A DNA stretch of 64,000 bases from assembly GCF_000165425.1 (NCBI RefSeq), contig NW_001799000.1, positions 434,001-498,000 of the forward strand, read 5' to 3'. Below are positions 12,886-25,496 of the stretch, piece by piece. The notes beneath the pieces were generated by a model. It was not told the origin of the DNA and did no database searches. It worked only from the letters and a program-made list of their open reading frames with translations. Position 1 is the first letter of the stretch. Each line of letters begins with the position of its first letter. The DNA is from Paramecium tetraurelia (taxonomy: Eukaryota; Ciliophora; Oligohymenophorea; Peniculida; Parameciidae). Position numbers and translations under genes: made by a program.

Positions 12886-13648
12886 TCAATTAACTTCTTC
12901 TTCTACATCTCTTGCAAACTCTAATTTCAAATCTTTATAAAACTGGGTCAGATGGACATTGGTAATGGCTACACTGTTAGTAATAGACTTAGTTTAACTT
13001 GGTAAAATGGGAATCACCTAGAGTATTCTGCATTTTAAAGCGTCTAAATATTGTAAGATGGGAGCAGTGATAGAATCAGTATTTTCTGAAGTATCAGCAA
13101 TAAGAGAGAGCTGTTTCATACGATCACCAAAGTAGTCACCTCCCCACCATAATTCTGACTCATCGTCGAAGTTTTTATCCATTAAACAATTTAGAATGAT
13201 TGTTGTTTCTACAAATAACTATATTAGAGATTATTATAAAGATTACTTAAATGGTTTCTTTTATGATAAACTCTCTATTTTTAGGAGTATCATTTTTAGA
13301 ATTGATATAGTTTAGATATTCATTTCGGTAATATTCTAAAACTTTGGCTTTAATTTTTAAGGCCTTCTCAGTATAGTTATTGTAAGATCTGAGTATTAAT
13401 TAAGATTTTCCTTCAATTCTTTCTGCCAGTATATCACAAGAATCGACATAGAGTTGATTATTTGCAATTTACTCTGTTAAATATTCTTTGACTGGTTTTG
13501 TTCTCATCAAATTGGCTAAAGATTAACTTTCCACAAAATCTATAGCCTCTTTCGTGGTGCTGAGTGTTGAAGGACCGCTTTAGTTTTGTTTACTCTCAAG
13601 TACTTTGATTGCTTTTTTCTCTTTTGGTTTAGCACACTGAAGACCCAT
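12886..13648 (-). CDS. Unrecognised protein, candidate N-terminal lipid anchor (MGLQC)
   Basis: The start at 13648 gives MGLQCAKPKEKK. A Gly at position 2 and Cys at 5 followed by Lys is the usual layout for N-myristoylation plus palmitoylation. One ~28-bp intron near 13.2 kb joins the two halves, and the frame ends at TGA 12886-12888 (about 245 aa). The body is helical and charged (AIDFVESQSLANLM, NNYTEKALKIKAKVLEYY, ITAPILQYLDALKC). An acidic Trp patch, DESELWWGGDYFGD, sits after the intron. No known catalytic motif is visible. Peripheral membrane or cortical attachment is inferred only from the N-terminus. Confidence 0.65.
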
Positions 13649-13821
13649 ATAATATGTATTGTTATTATTAATAATTTTAAATCAAATTTAGCCATGTAGT
13701 CCCATAGAGTATCTTTCTAGATTAAGCAAGTTTGCTCTAATCCTGAGAATGGTTTTGATAGCTTATATGATCATGGTGAGAAAAGAGAAAAGATTTTTCG
13801 CTTATAATTTTATATGCGTCA

Positions 13822-14437
13822 TCAAAATTATAAATAAATTTGAGAATTCAGAATTTAACAACATCCTTCCATTATTATTGATAACAAAATCTCTAAAAAA
13901 TTTCTGAATTGAAAGTCTTATCCAATCTAAAACATTAAAATATAACTATCAACAATTTACTTAGAAAAGAGTAACATATTCTCCTCTAAATAATTTGAAT
14001 CTTGATTGAGAATATTATTATTTCTTATTATTAAGCAATTTCGTAATTCTTGTAAATTTAGCTAATTGCCTTATTCAGATATGTATTGATTAGAATGATT
14101 AATTACCAACATTATTTGTAAGACGTTCAAATAAAAAAGTTTTTGGAAAATACTTATTATACTCTGAAAAAAGTTATACAAAATTTTCTTATAGATCTAC
14201 AAAAACTTTTAAATAACGAGCAAATAACTTCTTCTAACACAATAAGGTTGATAAATCAAATACATAGTGAACACTTTTTTTTTAATTACAACGAGTTAAT
14301 CTACTAATATTTTAAATCCTTTTGCTATGTTTTTGAATCTAAATGGTTTATCTACATGAAATAAACAAAATTATCCAAATTTTTAATCTACTCTAAGAAT
14401 GTCTTTTGAAATTTAAAGTAAATATATTTTGTGACAT
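13822..14437 (-). CDS. Unrecognised protein, weakly supported
   Basis: A frame starting MSQNIFTLNFKRHSQSRLK at 14437 stays open for ~115 codons. It can be joined through a ~45-bp and a ~34-bp GT...TAG intron to a segment ending in TGA 13822-13824. The composition is basic then hydrophobic (FLEILLSIIMEGCCQIL). Both introns are longer than the local norm and no family is recognisable, so this may be a gene relic or a chance frame. Confidence 0.3.
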
Positions 14438-15450
14438 ATTTTTTGATGTTTGAATTAATTAAGCAAAAACTTTAGATGTTAGGTTGAATTCTAAATTTTA
14501 TGATTCTCTTCATATGTATTTCTTGTTTAACTTATATTTATTTGTCACCCCACTCAAAATTTGTTTGATTCAAGCCCATTTGTATTTTTTCAATTTTTTT
14601 GAAAAGTGATTTTTTTTCAAAATATCTAAATTTTTATTATAAAGTATAACTAAATTTGTGAATTGTAACAGATTTTTAGGTAGAGTTGTTTAGTAATCTT
14701 TAACCTAAAGGTTTAGGTCACTTCTATGATGATCTTAAACGCTTTCTTTCAACCCCTTACAACTACTATATTTACCCTAAATAATACAATTTGTAACATT
14801 TCTTACACTCCTAAACTATGGAGGCGTATTTTAGGAAAATATTTGGATTATATTTTGATAGATGAGGCTCTAACTTCATTTTTTGGATTATTGCTGTTGT
14901 CTCTAAGTGTCATGGCGTATTAAATATCAAATTATATATTAATATTAAATTTAAAAATAAAGAATTTATTAACATAATTGAACTTAATTGAACACATCCT
15001 TTTTGGAAATTTTCAATAAAAAAAAAAAATTATAGATATTCTTGGATAGTTAAAGAAGTTTTTCTTAAAATTATCTTATTATAGGTTGAGGTATATGAAT
15101 ATACCTCAATTTTTTCGAATTTTATTTTTTATTTATCTTAATTAATTTAATTAAAACGACACTTTAGAATGTAATTCAAGAATTTTTAGTAAAAATACTT
15201 TGTTAGTTAAAAAAATTGCATTCCTTTCCAATAATCTAAAACTCTATTATATCTCAACCATCATTCTGTTCTTCATATTGATTAAGATTATGATGAAGTA
15301 TTACTTCTAGACTGACGATTTTGGTGTCATTTATTTTCTTCTAAAAGTAAAATTTCGTATAATAATTATAAATAAGAAAATATTATTCAATATCATTAAT
15401 CTTGCTAAATGAGTTAATATACATAATTATTATATATTATTAAAAAATAT
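14438..15450. other. AT-rich stretch with a long uninterrupted plus-strand frame, unassigned
   Basis: About 1 kb without a recognisable gene. On the plus strand an ORF runs from ATG 14726 to TGA 15410-15412 (228 codons). Its product is Leu/Ile/Phe/Asn-rich with no domain, no intron-like signals and weak codon bias. The minus strand is also open in places. I cannot decide whether this is a rapidly evolving gene or spacer. Confidence 0.4.
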
Positions 15451-16571
15451 TCACAAATCAGTTTATGATTCATTCTATTGAATATCATTATCCAAGGGAT
15501 GATTATTATTCACATCACCTAAATTGTCATCATTATTCACATCACCTAAATCACCAGTATGATTATTATCATCAATATGTTATTGTTGGTCTAAACCATC
15601 CTAAGTGTTATTTTTTTGATGATTTGCTAGATCTTCCTCGGCTTATTTCATCAATTCACTAAGATCTGGAATAGCTCTTTTATGTATTGGTTCCTAATTT
15701 AAGTATTTCATAATACTTATTTGCCCTCCAATTTATCTTTGCCCCAATCAAGAATGTCATCTATTGTTTATGAGCTAGCATCTTGAAATCCAGTTATATA
15801 TGAAGGCTCTTGGACAATAACGTAGATCAGGAAAATGAACGCAATTATGCCAATTAATCTGAAAGAAATTTCTAACTTCCCATCTGTGTATTTGTAATTT
15901 GAATATAGAGGTTTGAATGATCCTAAGATTCCATATGACTAAGTTTCTTAATATGAAAGTTACATCATTGTTTAAGTTGGGGAGAATCCAAAAAGCATAT
16001 CCCATTAATCGTGAGATTATGTAAACAACCATTCTTACCACTTGGAGGGCAACCAGAAATACTAGAAGGTACAATGTAACTTTAAAGACACCGAATTTAA
16101 ATGCAAATGGCCATATTGGATAGAGGAAAGCAACAAATACTGCAAGTAGGATGCCAGCCATGATGAGATTGTTCATTTTGCTCTTTACAACCAAATTCCA
16201 GGTATAAAAGCTTTCATTCGTAAAGGTTTAGTCCTTTGAATATGACTATATACAATAACCTTAGCGTCAAAGACCTTTCTAGGCCATTTCTTTTTTGGGT
16301 CATCTGGAAGCCTGTCGATTTTAACAATAATGCGATTTTCATTGAGATATTTTGCGATCGATATGGCATCCTTCTTTTTATCAGGAAGTAGATTCTTGAT
16401 GTCCTCGAAATAGGTAGTAGTGAATTTAATGAAATCCTCACCCTTGAAGATTTATATCTTCTTCTGATATTTGAAATTGGCATCTTTAAGCTGAATTGCA
16501 TCTTTGTGTTTATGATAGAAGTTATAAAGAGGATATAATTGTTTCTCAAAGGCTTTTCTTTCCTCAGTCAT
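15451..16571 (-). CDS. SEC62: SEC62-like ER protein-translocation subunit
   Basis: Sec62 works with Sec61/Sec63 in post-translational import into the ER. The start at 16571 (MTEERKAFEKQLYPLY) begins the basic cytosolic domain. Introns of 20 bp (16234-16253), 25 bp and 23 bp close the frame exactly to 351 codons. A first membrane span (MAGILLAVFVAFLYPIWPF) is followed at once by FKFGVF and a second span ending near FWILPNLNND, the core Sec62 signature. YGILGSFKPLY and a further hydrophobic stretch (LIGIIAFIFLIYVIV) follow. The tail is acidic and Asn/Asp-rich with two copies of a 9-residue GDVNN-type repeat, matching the acidic C-terminus of animal Sec62. The stop is 15451-15453. Only 28 bp separate its start from the upstream kinase stop. 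Confidence 0.9.
15505..15551. repeat. Two tandem 27-bp repeats in the SEC62 tail
   Basis: A 20-bp identical core occurs at 15505-15524 and 15532-15551, spaced 27 bp apart. On the minus strand each unit encodes nine residues around LGDVNN in the acidic tail of SEC62. The number of copies is likely to vary between strains. Confidence 0.8.
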
Positions 16572-16599
16572 ATACGTGTATAAATATTAAATTAATATA

Positions 16600-18166
<1,567 letters not shown>

Positions 18167-18319
18167 TTATAATTTTATTATTATTATTTTATGTGCACCA
18201 AATTGAATATAGCTAACTCTAATTCAAATGTAATGCTCTATTTGAAGTTAAGAGAAGGCGGTTGTGACAAAGCCTAAGCTCGCTTATTTTGCAGGAAGAA
18301 CTTTTGCCAAGTAGAACAA

Positions 18320-19305
18320 ATGTTATATAACAAGATCGATTAAACCCAAAAGTCAATTGGACCAGCAGGCCACAAGGTTCTCAAATTACTACCCAACCGT
18401 CTACAAGGAGATCGAGGATGGCAACCTGGATTCATGATGAAATACGATCTTGGCAGTGGTTATAGAGACTCCAAAGGTATTCTTGTATAATCCACTCATT
18501 AGATCTAGTAGAGGAATAAACTCCAGCTGAAGAAGCCATTTTGAAGCAATATGATAAATATGAAAAAAAGAAGAGTGCTGCACTCTTATAGAAAATGTTA
18601 GCTGTTAAGAATTATGCCGATTCCCTCAAACCTCCCAAGATAGATGTCTTCACTAAAGACAGCATTGATAGGATAAGAAAGATATCTTAAGACTTACATG
18701 AAAACCAATAAAAACCTAAAAAATACTACTAATAAGGAGATATCAAATTTTATGCACTCGCTGATTATATTACTACAAATCGCTCAGGGTCATTAAATGA
18801 TCTCAGAATCAATTTTGATCCCATTACCAACACATAACTAAAATTAAAAACAGAAAATTCTTAATACTTAAGTCCAACCAAATGCTTTAAAAGGTAGGCA
18901 ACCATAAGTAATATTGAAAAAGGAGCCAATCTTATTATGGCCTTTTAGAATTAAACTCCTATTAATGAAGAATTAGATACGAAATCCTCTTTTCCGAATA
19001 CTGAAGTGGCATCCTCACTTTTAAGACTCAATCCTCATAAATTAGAATTGGCAGAAGAATTCAATTCAACTTAATATTTATTCACTCCATCTAGTTCTCA
19101 CACAAGATAAACAAGCCAAATTGACTAGAATGACCATGCAGTTAAGTGTTTTGTATAATAATTTTATGACAAACAATACAATGACAAAGTTATTCCATCT
19201 ACAAAGAGGAATCTAAGGTTGAGGACTATCGAAAATAGTGAAATACAGAAAATTGAACAATCGAAATATCTAAAAAAAAGACAATAGAAAAGATTAAGCA
19301 TGTGA
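18320..19305 (+). CDS. Unrecognised 319-aa protein
   Basis: Starts at ATG 18320 (MLYNKIDQTQKSIGPAGHK) and ends at TGA 19303-19305. One 26-bp intron at 18477-18502 leaves exactly 320 codons. The N-terminal ~50 residues contain GDRGWQPGFMMKYDLGSGY. The rest is Ser/Asn/Lys-rich, partly helical (EEAILKQYDKYEKKKSAALL) and largely disordered, ending in a basic cluster KKRQQKRLSM. No membrane segment or enzyme motif was seen. It is transcribed divergently from the MAPK15-like kinase with 153 bp between starts, so the two may share a promoter. Confidence 0.7.
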
Positions 19306-19416
19306 CTATATTATCTCAATATAAATTATATTTTAAATTAGTTTATAGGAATTGAGAGAATTCTTTACAATTAATAGGGATTCAATATCTTCATTTTAAA
19401 TTATTAATAAATCCTA

Positions 19417-19962
19417 ATGAACATACTCAATAAAGCTACATTTGGAGGGGGCTGTTTTTGGTGCATTGAAGCTGTTTACAGAAGAATTGAAGGAGTAGCT
19501 GAAGCATACTCTGGATATAGTGGAGGTGCAGAATAGACCACAGCCAACTATAAGGATGTGTGCAAAGGGAATACTGGCCATGCTGAAGTTGTGCAAGTTA
19601 TTTTCGATCAAAATAAAGTTGATTATAAGGACTTGCTGCATATCTTCTTTGCCTCACATGATCCAACCACTTTGAATAGGTAAGGTGAAGATAAAGGTGA
19701 ACAATATCGTTCGGTCATTTTTTATCATAGTGAAGAGTAATTAGCATTAGCCAATGAAGTTATAAAGGAATTGTAAAAAGAATATGAGAATCCAATAGTG
19801 ACTTAGCTTATTAAATTTTAAGAATTTTATAAAGCTGAAGATTATCATCAAGGATATTATGACATCAACTAAAATGAGGGATATTGTAAAATGGTCATAT
19901 CACCTAAGATTGAAAAGATAGTCAAGAAATATAAGACATAACTCAAGCAGGAATATTAATGA
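19417..19962 (+). CDS. msrA: Peptide methionine sulfoxide reductase A
   Basis: An intron-less gene of 181 codons, ATG 19417 to TGA 19960-19962. The catalytic motif [12 protein letters not shown] begins at about residue 9, where the first Cys is the nucleophile that attacks methionine-S-sulfoxide. Downstream are [18 protein letters not shown] and a conserved [18 protein letters not shown] block that lines the substrate pocket, then EDYHQGYY near the end, all standard for MsrA. The enzyme repairs oxidised methionine using thioredoxin. The length is near the minimal MsrA size, and there is no signal or transit peptide, so it is probably cytosolic. Its stop lies 9 bp from the end of the pseudogene on the opposite strand. 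Confidence 0.95.
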
Positions 19963-19970
19963 ACAAGAAT

Positions 19971-21173
19971 TCAATTTTTGTGTTTATCATTATTCAACAT
20001 TTAATGCTCTGAATTGACCTTAGTTAAAGAGTGACCTCGGAATTGAGCAGTATAGCTAGTAGTTGATTTATCTGATTCAACTTGATTTATGAAGATCCCC
20101 CACTTTCTGAGAATTCAACTAATTCTTAATTTATCAAATACAAAAGATATAGAATGTGTTATTGAGACATAATTGAAAAGAACAGAAGCTACTCCAGCAC
20201 CATCATCAGCAACTTAAGCAGCTCATACTAAACTTATCAACACTTCTACTTTCCTCAAGTAACTTATTTACCCAAATATCCTATAATATTTTTAATAATT
20301 TAATATCAATAACCTATTAATATCTTCTTAGAATCTTAACTCATATTTAGGAAATTACAACAGATAAGGAAAGGAGCCTTTAAAATAGCCCATAAAGCAA
20401 AATGAACTTCATACTTATGAGTTCTCATTTAACAATACCCGCTTCTAACATATCTGGATAACTCCACAATTCTGGTACAGTTAGACCAAATTAGCCTATC
20501 CCACCAAAATAGCTTAATTATTAAAGTTAATCATTACCAATAGAAGAATACCAACGATCTGAAGTAATACCTGTAGATCTTCATGAGTTAGCAATCAAAG
20601 AAACCCACAGCCAGGGTTTCTCCTAACTCCATTCTCAAATTAAAAAGAGATCTTCTTAATGTATTTTCATCAAACATAGGAGAATAGGTTATTTTTGGAA
20701 ATGTACCATCAGTATGCCAATTATCATATCTCAAGTAGTTGATATCCATTCAGAATAGGTTTCCTCATCAATTTCTTTATATTCTACAGAGTCTGGTTTG
20801 TCTTCTCATTTTTGCATGTCCTGAATTGCATTAGTATAAAATTAAAATTACAGCATCCGAATACAATCCAAATTTAATCCTTATGAATGTACATATCAGA
20901 TCAATAAATGAATATCAGAAAGGAATTGAGTTGGATGAGCAATAATCTTTTTGGTAATAGCATCTCTAGCTGATTGCAACAATCAGCCAAATTTAAGTAA
21001 GTGTATCCTACTTCTGCCAATCAGATGGAGACCAAAGATTCGGCGGTTTGTCTCATAATTTCTTAGTTAATATGGTGGCTATATTTATTACTTGGATTCC
21101 AGTCCATAGGAGACTTTCTGCCTGGACCGTTACCAAAAGAATCAATATGAAACAGATATATATATTTGTACAT
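19971..21173 (-). pseudogene. Broken GH27 alpha-galactosidase gene
   Basis: Family landmarks appear in the right order on the minus strand but in changing frames: a hydrophobic start (MYKYIYLF), SPMDWNPSNKY (intact enzymes: PPMGWNSWN), GYTYLNLADCCNQ (intact: LDDCW), GLYSDA, YLRYDNWHTDG (catalytic nucleophile Asp region), STGITSDRWYSS, YPDMLEAG, then HFALWAILKAPFLI and a beta-sandwich segment with VASVLFNYVS. TGA stops interrupt it at 21021-21023, 20896-20898, 20581-20583 (where the family has the Trp of NSWR) and 20425-20427. At least four frame changes cannot be explained by introns, for example after DCCNQ and before INYLRYDN. Intact relatives are secreted or lysosomal enzymes that remove terminal alpha-galactose. 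It fills the gap between MsrA and the next gene. Confidence 0.85.
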
Positions 21174-21220
21174 ATTTTTAATTAATTTAGAGGGTTGAAA
21201 GAATCTATATAAATATGAGA

Positions 21221-21583
21221 TCATCGTAGTTCTTTTTCGCTTTAGGGATTAATCATTTTAAATGATCCATACGAGATTCCATTAATATTGAAGCAGCTTT
21301 CTACATTATGATAGGAATTATCTGAAATTAACTCAAAGCATTCTTCTATTTCATATTCATCCTGTTTATTCATTTCTTGCAGATGCTATTGCAATTAGAT
21401 AAGATTCTCATTTTTTTTAGGATAGATTATATAAAATGCCCTTACATTCTACATAAGGCATGCCATGGTTGGTTGATCATTTAACTTCTTTTGTTGTTTG
21501 AAATGGTTATTTTTCGACAAATAAGTTATTTCGCTTTCGGGTGCTTCAGTTTTCCTGACCTCACATTTGCAAGTTGAACCCAT
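21221..21583 (-). CDS. Small unrecognised protein with MGSTC acylation-type N-terminus
   Basis: A single uninterrupted exon of 121 codons, start 21583, TGA 21221-21223. The N-terminus MGSTCKCEVRKTE has Gly2 for myristoylation and two nearby Cys for palmitoylation, suggesting a membrane-anchored soluble protein. Visible downstream are FKQQKKLND, FYIIYPKKNENLIQ and an acidic ECFELISDNSYHNVESC region. No known domain. A related N-terminal layout is found in the gene at 62581-63111. Confidence 0.65.
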
Positions 21584-21841
21584 TTTAAATTAACTACTTA
21601 TTAATAAATCAAAAATTCAGATACGCAAATAAACATATAAAGTATTTTTGATGATTTAACAATATTGATCTCATCTATTAGATTACATGATATATATTTT
21701 TAAGGGTAAATTACAAGAAGACTAAATCGAAAGAGTTGACTCGATGATCTCGAAATTTAATTAAATATGGAATATAAAATAATTAAGAAAAATATCTGTA
21801 AGCAACGTTGATAGATTAAATAACTATTTTTTTATATTGCT

Positions 21842-23395
21842 TCATTATTGCATTTGCATCGAAATTTCTTCGGTTTATAAGTCTGTATCAACTTCAGTCT
21901 TACATATGGGACATAGAGTACTCTTGTGTAACCATTTGTCAATACATTCTTGATGAAAGTAATGCCCTAGAAATTAATGAATATCAATCTTTACAGCATG
22001 GCATAGTACGAACAATTTGATTCTCCTCATAATCCTCTAAGCAAATCATGCATTTGATATGATTGTCATCATTTTGATGTTAGTTGATAAACTCCATACT
22101 AATCTGACGTATTGGCAATTGGTTGATTTAATCTTCTGAAGTTCGATTATTTCTGAGTTAGAGTAGCAATTGCTGATTCTCATTCAAGATAATGAAGGTA
22201 TTCAGCAATCGATGGAGTGCTTCAATTTATTAAGCATGTTGTCGTTGAAGATCATTTCTTCTATAGGGAACTAGATTTTATGGAAACAACTGATCAAATT
22301 GTCTATTGTGTTGAATTCTTTATTGGGGTATAGGGGAAAAGAGGTCGATATCAATTTGAGTGTGATTCGGAACAACCAATCCTTGTTCTTCAAACATCTA
22401 AACTTGAAATTCGAAATCCCAAATTCTCAAGATTTAGCCCTTCTCTAGGTATCTATTTAATCCCACAAAGTAGGGATTAATGACAATTTTTCTTATGGCT
22501 TCTTTGATTCTCTCTTTTTGAGATTAAAAGGTTGAAAAATATGCTGGAAATTTTATACAGCACAATTTAACATCTCTTAAATTCTACACATTTGGGATGC
22601 TCTCTATAGTCTTAAAAGGTTAATGTAAATGTTTACAGAGTTTCTATCGATTTTGCCAGATGCGTTTTCACATTGCAAAATCAGTAATTTTTGTGAGTTA
22701 ACTCTAATGGTTGAATCTTATATAATCTGATTGTCTTTGGGATTGACACTGAAGTAGGACTTTATTTCAAAATCTAATTATTGAGATGGTTTCTTCGATA
22801 AAATCTTAACTCTCCTTGTGGTGTCCTGAATGTAATAACCATAACAGTAGATTTGAGTTTATTTAGTTATAATTCCTCTAGATGGAAATCCACCTACAAC
22901 TCGAAATTCGAATGCCCCTATTGAAAACTTGATGCCTAATTCCAAGACTCTTTGACGTACAGAGAAGAAAGGTAAAAGTACGTTATTGATTAATCTTTAA
23001 AAGTCTATTACATTGTCTTTAATTAAGGCTGGATCGAGTTTGGTTCTATTTTAGAAGAAATTGAAACCTATTTACATAGAAGGTGACACTTTCTAAATTA
23101 TGCAGTGTTGTTTCGATAAGCTGAAATGTTCTCTTGTCTTCGAGCTATGTAGAATCTGGTCTTATTTAGATCTGACCATCATTCACAGAAAAGACCAGTT
23201 TGCACTAAAAACAATTGGTAATCCTCCCCAATTAATCGTCGAATTAGCAACTGCTACACTTAGGACATTTGACCAGAAATTGAACTTCCTCCTAATTGCC
23301 TTATATGCGATGAGCTGCAGTAGTGGCAGCTAGATGAGAATATCATTAAACTTACTCTTTTACAAATACACGACATGCTCATTTCCGAGTACCAT
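21842..23395 (-). CDS. RING-H2 zinc-finger protein (putative E3 ubiquitin ligase)
   Basis: The start at 23395 ([13 protein letters not shown]) is joined by a 26-bp intron to the body. Near residue 40 there is a small zinc-ribbon-like motif ([14 protein letters not shown]... NCFQCKLVF, a CxxC pair followed by CxxC). The middle ~300 residues form a beta-rich region ([27 protein letters not shown]) that I cannot assign. The C-terminal RING-H2 reads [14 protein letters not shown], then PC(W)[12 protein letters not shown], then CPICKTEV, with a 28-bp intron splitting the zinc ligands. The frame ends at TGA 21842-21844. No membrane span is obvious. The zinc-ligand order fits ubiquitin E3 ligases; the substrate is unknown. 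Confidence 0.8.
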
Positions 23396-23509
23396 ATCTT
23401 ATTATTATTGAGTTTAAGCTTAGCCCATTTAATTTGATATAAAAAAATAATATTTATAAGAGTTCATCATTTTCTCTATTATAGCCAATTCCTGGATTAT
23501 TTATTGTCA

Positions 23510-23879
23510 TCATGTTCTTCCTCTTTGATGTTCTAATGGTTATGTTGCTAATTCTAAGAGATTTAGGGTGCTAGTCTTGTTTAAAGAGTCTGTTATGGAT
23601 GTAATTGAGGCTACTAAATGTGAGGGTAATAGGGACCCATGTTGATCTAAACTATTTGAATGCTAAGATACAATGAAAGTGTTTGGAATCTGCGTGGGCA
23701 AGATCACCGGGTATTACAATTGAGGACAATACTAATTTAACATATCATTTCCATTATACATCCTCTAATTTTAAACCTCCAACAGCTCCTTAAAAGCCTA
23801 ATTTTAACTTAATTCAATAAAGTACTTCCAAGAATTGCTGTTAAGGATCTCCCTCGTTCTCAAATTGGTCTTGATTCAT
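23510..23879 (-). CDS. Small unrecognised Pro/Gln/Leu-rich protein
   Basis: The start at 23879 gives MNQDQFENEGDPQQQFLE, then a 28-bp GTA...TAG intron, then a second exon to TGA 23510-23512. The spliced length is exactly 114 codons. Features are an amphipathic helix (FKELLEVQNQRMYNG), a Pro/Gln/Tyr stretch (YCPQLQYPVILPTQIP) and a Ser/Thr/Leu-rich end. No domain recognised. It is on the same strand as, and ~115 bp downstream of, the start of the RING-H2 gene. Confidence 0.55.
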
Positions 23880-24129
23880 GATCAATTTTTATTAATTAAT
23901 TAAATAGAAATTCACAATAAATAACCAGTGAAAATTGTAATTATTACCCTAACAATTATAGTACTTATCATTTGTATTCAACTTTAGGAATAATCTGTTA
24001 TTCCTAAAGTAGAATATTCATCACCAAAACCCAATATTCAAATAATCTTTTTTCAAGCTACAGACCAATTGAATTAAGTTGAAAACTCAAATCTATTCAA
24101 TTAAACTAAATTAGAGTTAATTAATATAA

Positions 24130-25191
24130 TCATTTTTTCCAATAAGATTGAATATCTACAACTATTAAAGTCATGTTGTCCTTTTTATAATTTGTATTTT
24201 TCGATGCTGCCTTATCTAGAAGATATTGAGCCAACTGATCGACCTCCTGTCTCTTCCAGTTTTCAATCAACTACTGCAATTCCTCATTCTTCATCATCTA
24301 AAAAGTATACAAATCTCAAATACATCCCAAAATCCATCCGATGCCAAAATCAAGTACTTATCACAAGGCCTAATTTTGTGCAACTTTATCTCAGGAATAG
24401 CAATCAACCCAGATTAACGGTGTTTCTTATCCCCAAATGCCCTTGTCACTGCTAACTCTCCATTTATACGAGGAATCGAACTACCATTAATGATGAATCT
24501 TACTGTCTATCCAATATTGTAGCCATTTTTTCTACTCTTTTGAATTCGTCTTCCCTATTCAATTTGTGTTCCTAATTCAATTTCTCGATCTCATATTGGT
24601 CTGTCATTAAGACACATGCCGAATCTCCTAGATTCACAACATACAGGTCTTTCTGTCTGTTGATCACACAGAGAGCTGTTGATCCACCCAAATGTTGATT
24701 CTCATCCTGACAATCCAATATGTATTGATTCATCTTCTCAAAACTATTTAAAATAGCCTTCTCCAGATTATCCTCAAAATTGCAATCCTTTTGTAAATAA
24801 TCATGAAGTTTGTTTTCTAGGATGGCTGATACGGAATGTCCTGCATGCCCATCATATATTGCGTAAAAGAATTGCAGATCTTCATTTTTATTTAGATTAG
24901 GAATTGCGACAAACTTAAATTAATTGAATAAAGTACTCTATCCTCCTAATATTTCCGACCACATTTCAATTGGGCTACATCTGCAACTGTTTTCCCATTA
25001 TGCATAAATTATAAGGATTAATCACTTGCTATAACAAATATAACATACATAGGCTCATTGAAAAATATGTCAGTTTGCTGTTTCCAAGCATCAGTCGAAT
25101 GAGTACTCTCAGGCTGAACATCTGGGACGTTAACAACCAACTGCAATTTAGGCTTTTGCTTTTTCTAAGTATTAGTTTGTGTCAAGCTCAT
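24130..25191 (-). CDS. PP2C-type (PPM) protein serine/threonine phosphatase
   Basis: The metal-binding landmarks of PP2C are in order: RKYQEDRV, YAIYDGHAGHSVS (Asp-Gly-His motif, with Ala where Gly is common), LGGSTALCV, NLGDSACV, LAVTRAFGDKKH, LASDGFWDV and finally KDNMTLIVVDI. The start at 25191 gives MSLTQTNTQKKQK, preceding a ~70-residue N-terminal extension. The stop is TGA 24130-24132 after SYWKK. Total ~340 aa with one or two small introns, one near 24.9 kb before the YDGH exon. PP2Cs use Mn/Mg to dephosphorylate Ser/Thr. The target is unknown. Confidence 0.9.
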
Positions 25192-25496
25192 TGTAGTAAT
25201 AAAATTTATTAAACTATTAATAATCCAAAAGGAAAATCACATTTTCTTAAAAAATGTTGAATAGAATTTCAGTCACTATTACGATCCCAAATCATAAATC
25301 TCCATAAATTTAATTGATCAAGGTCAATTACATTTATTTTATATCCATATATGCAATTATTATTATAGATCTCCTAATCATAATTAATAATTAATAACTA
25401 AGAACTAATAAACTATTTCGTAATTGATTATATCATTACTAATATCTTAAATTGTCTTTAATAATTTCTATATTATGTAATAAAATAAAATAATAA

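Noticed and set aside
20089-20562. 157-codon plus-strand frame between MsrA and 20.56 kb
   Set aside because: The minus strand of the same stretch carries clear GH27 alpha-galactosidase segments (HFALWAILKAPFLI, VASVLFNYVS), so this frame is incidental.
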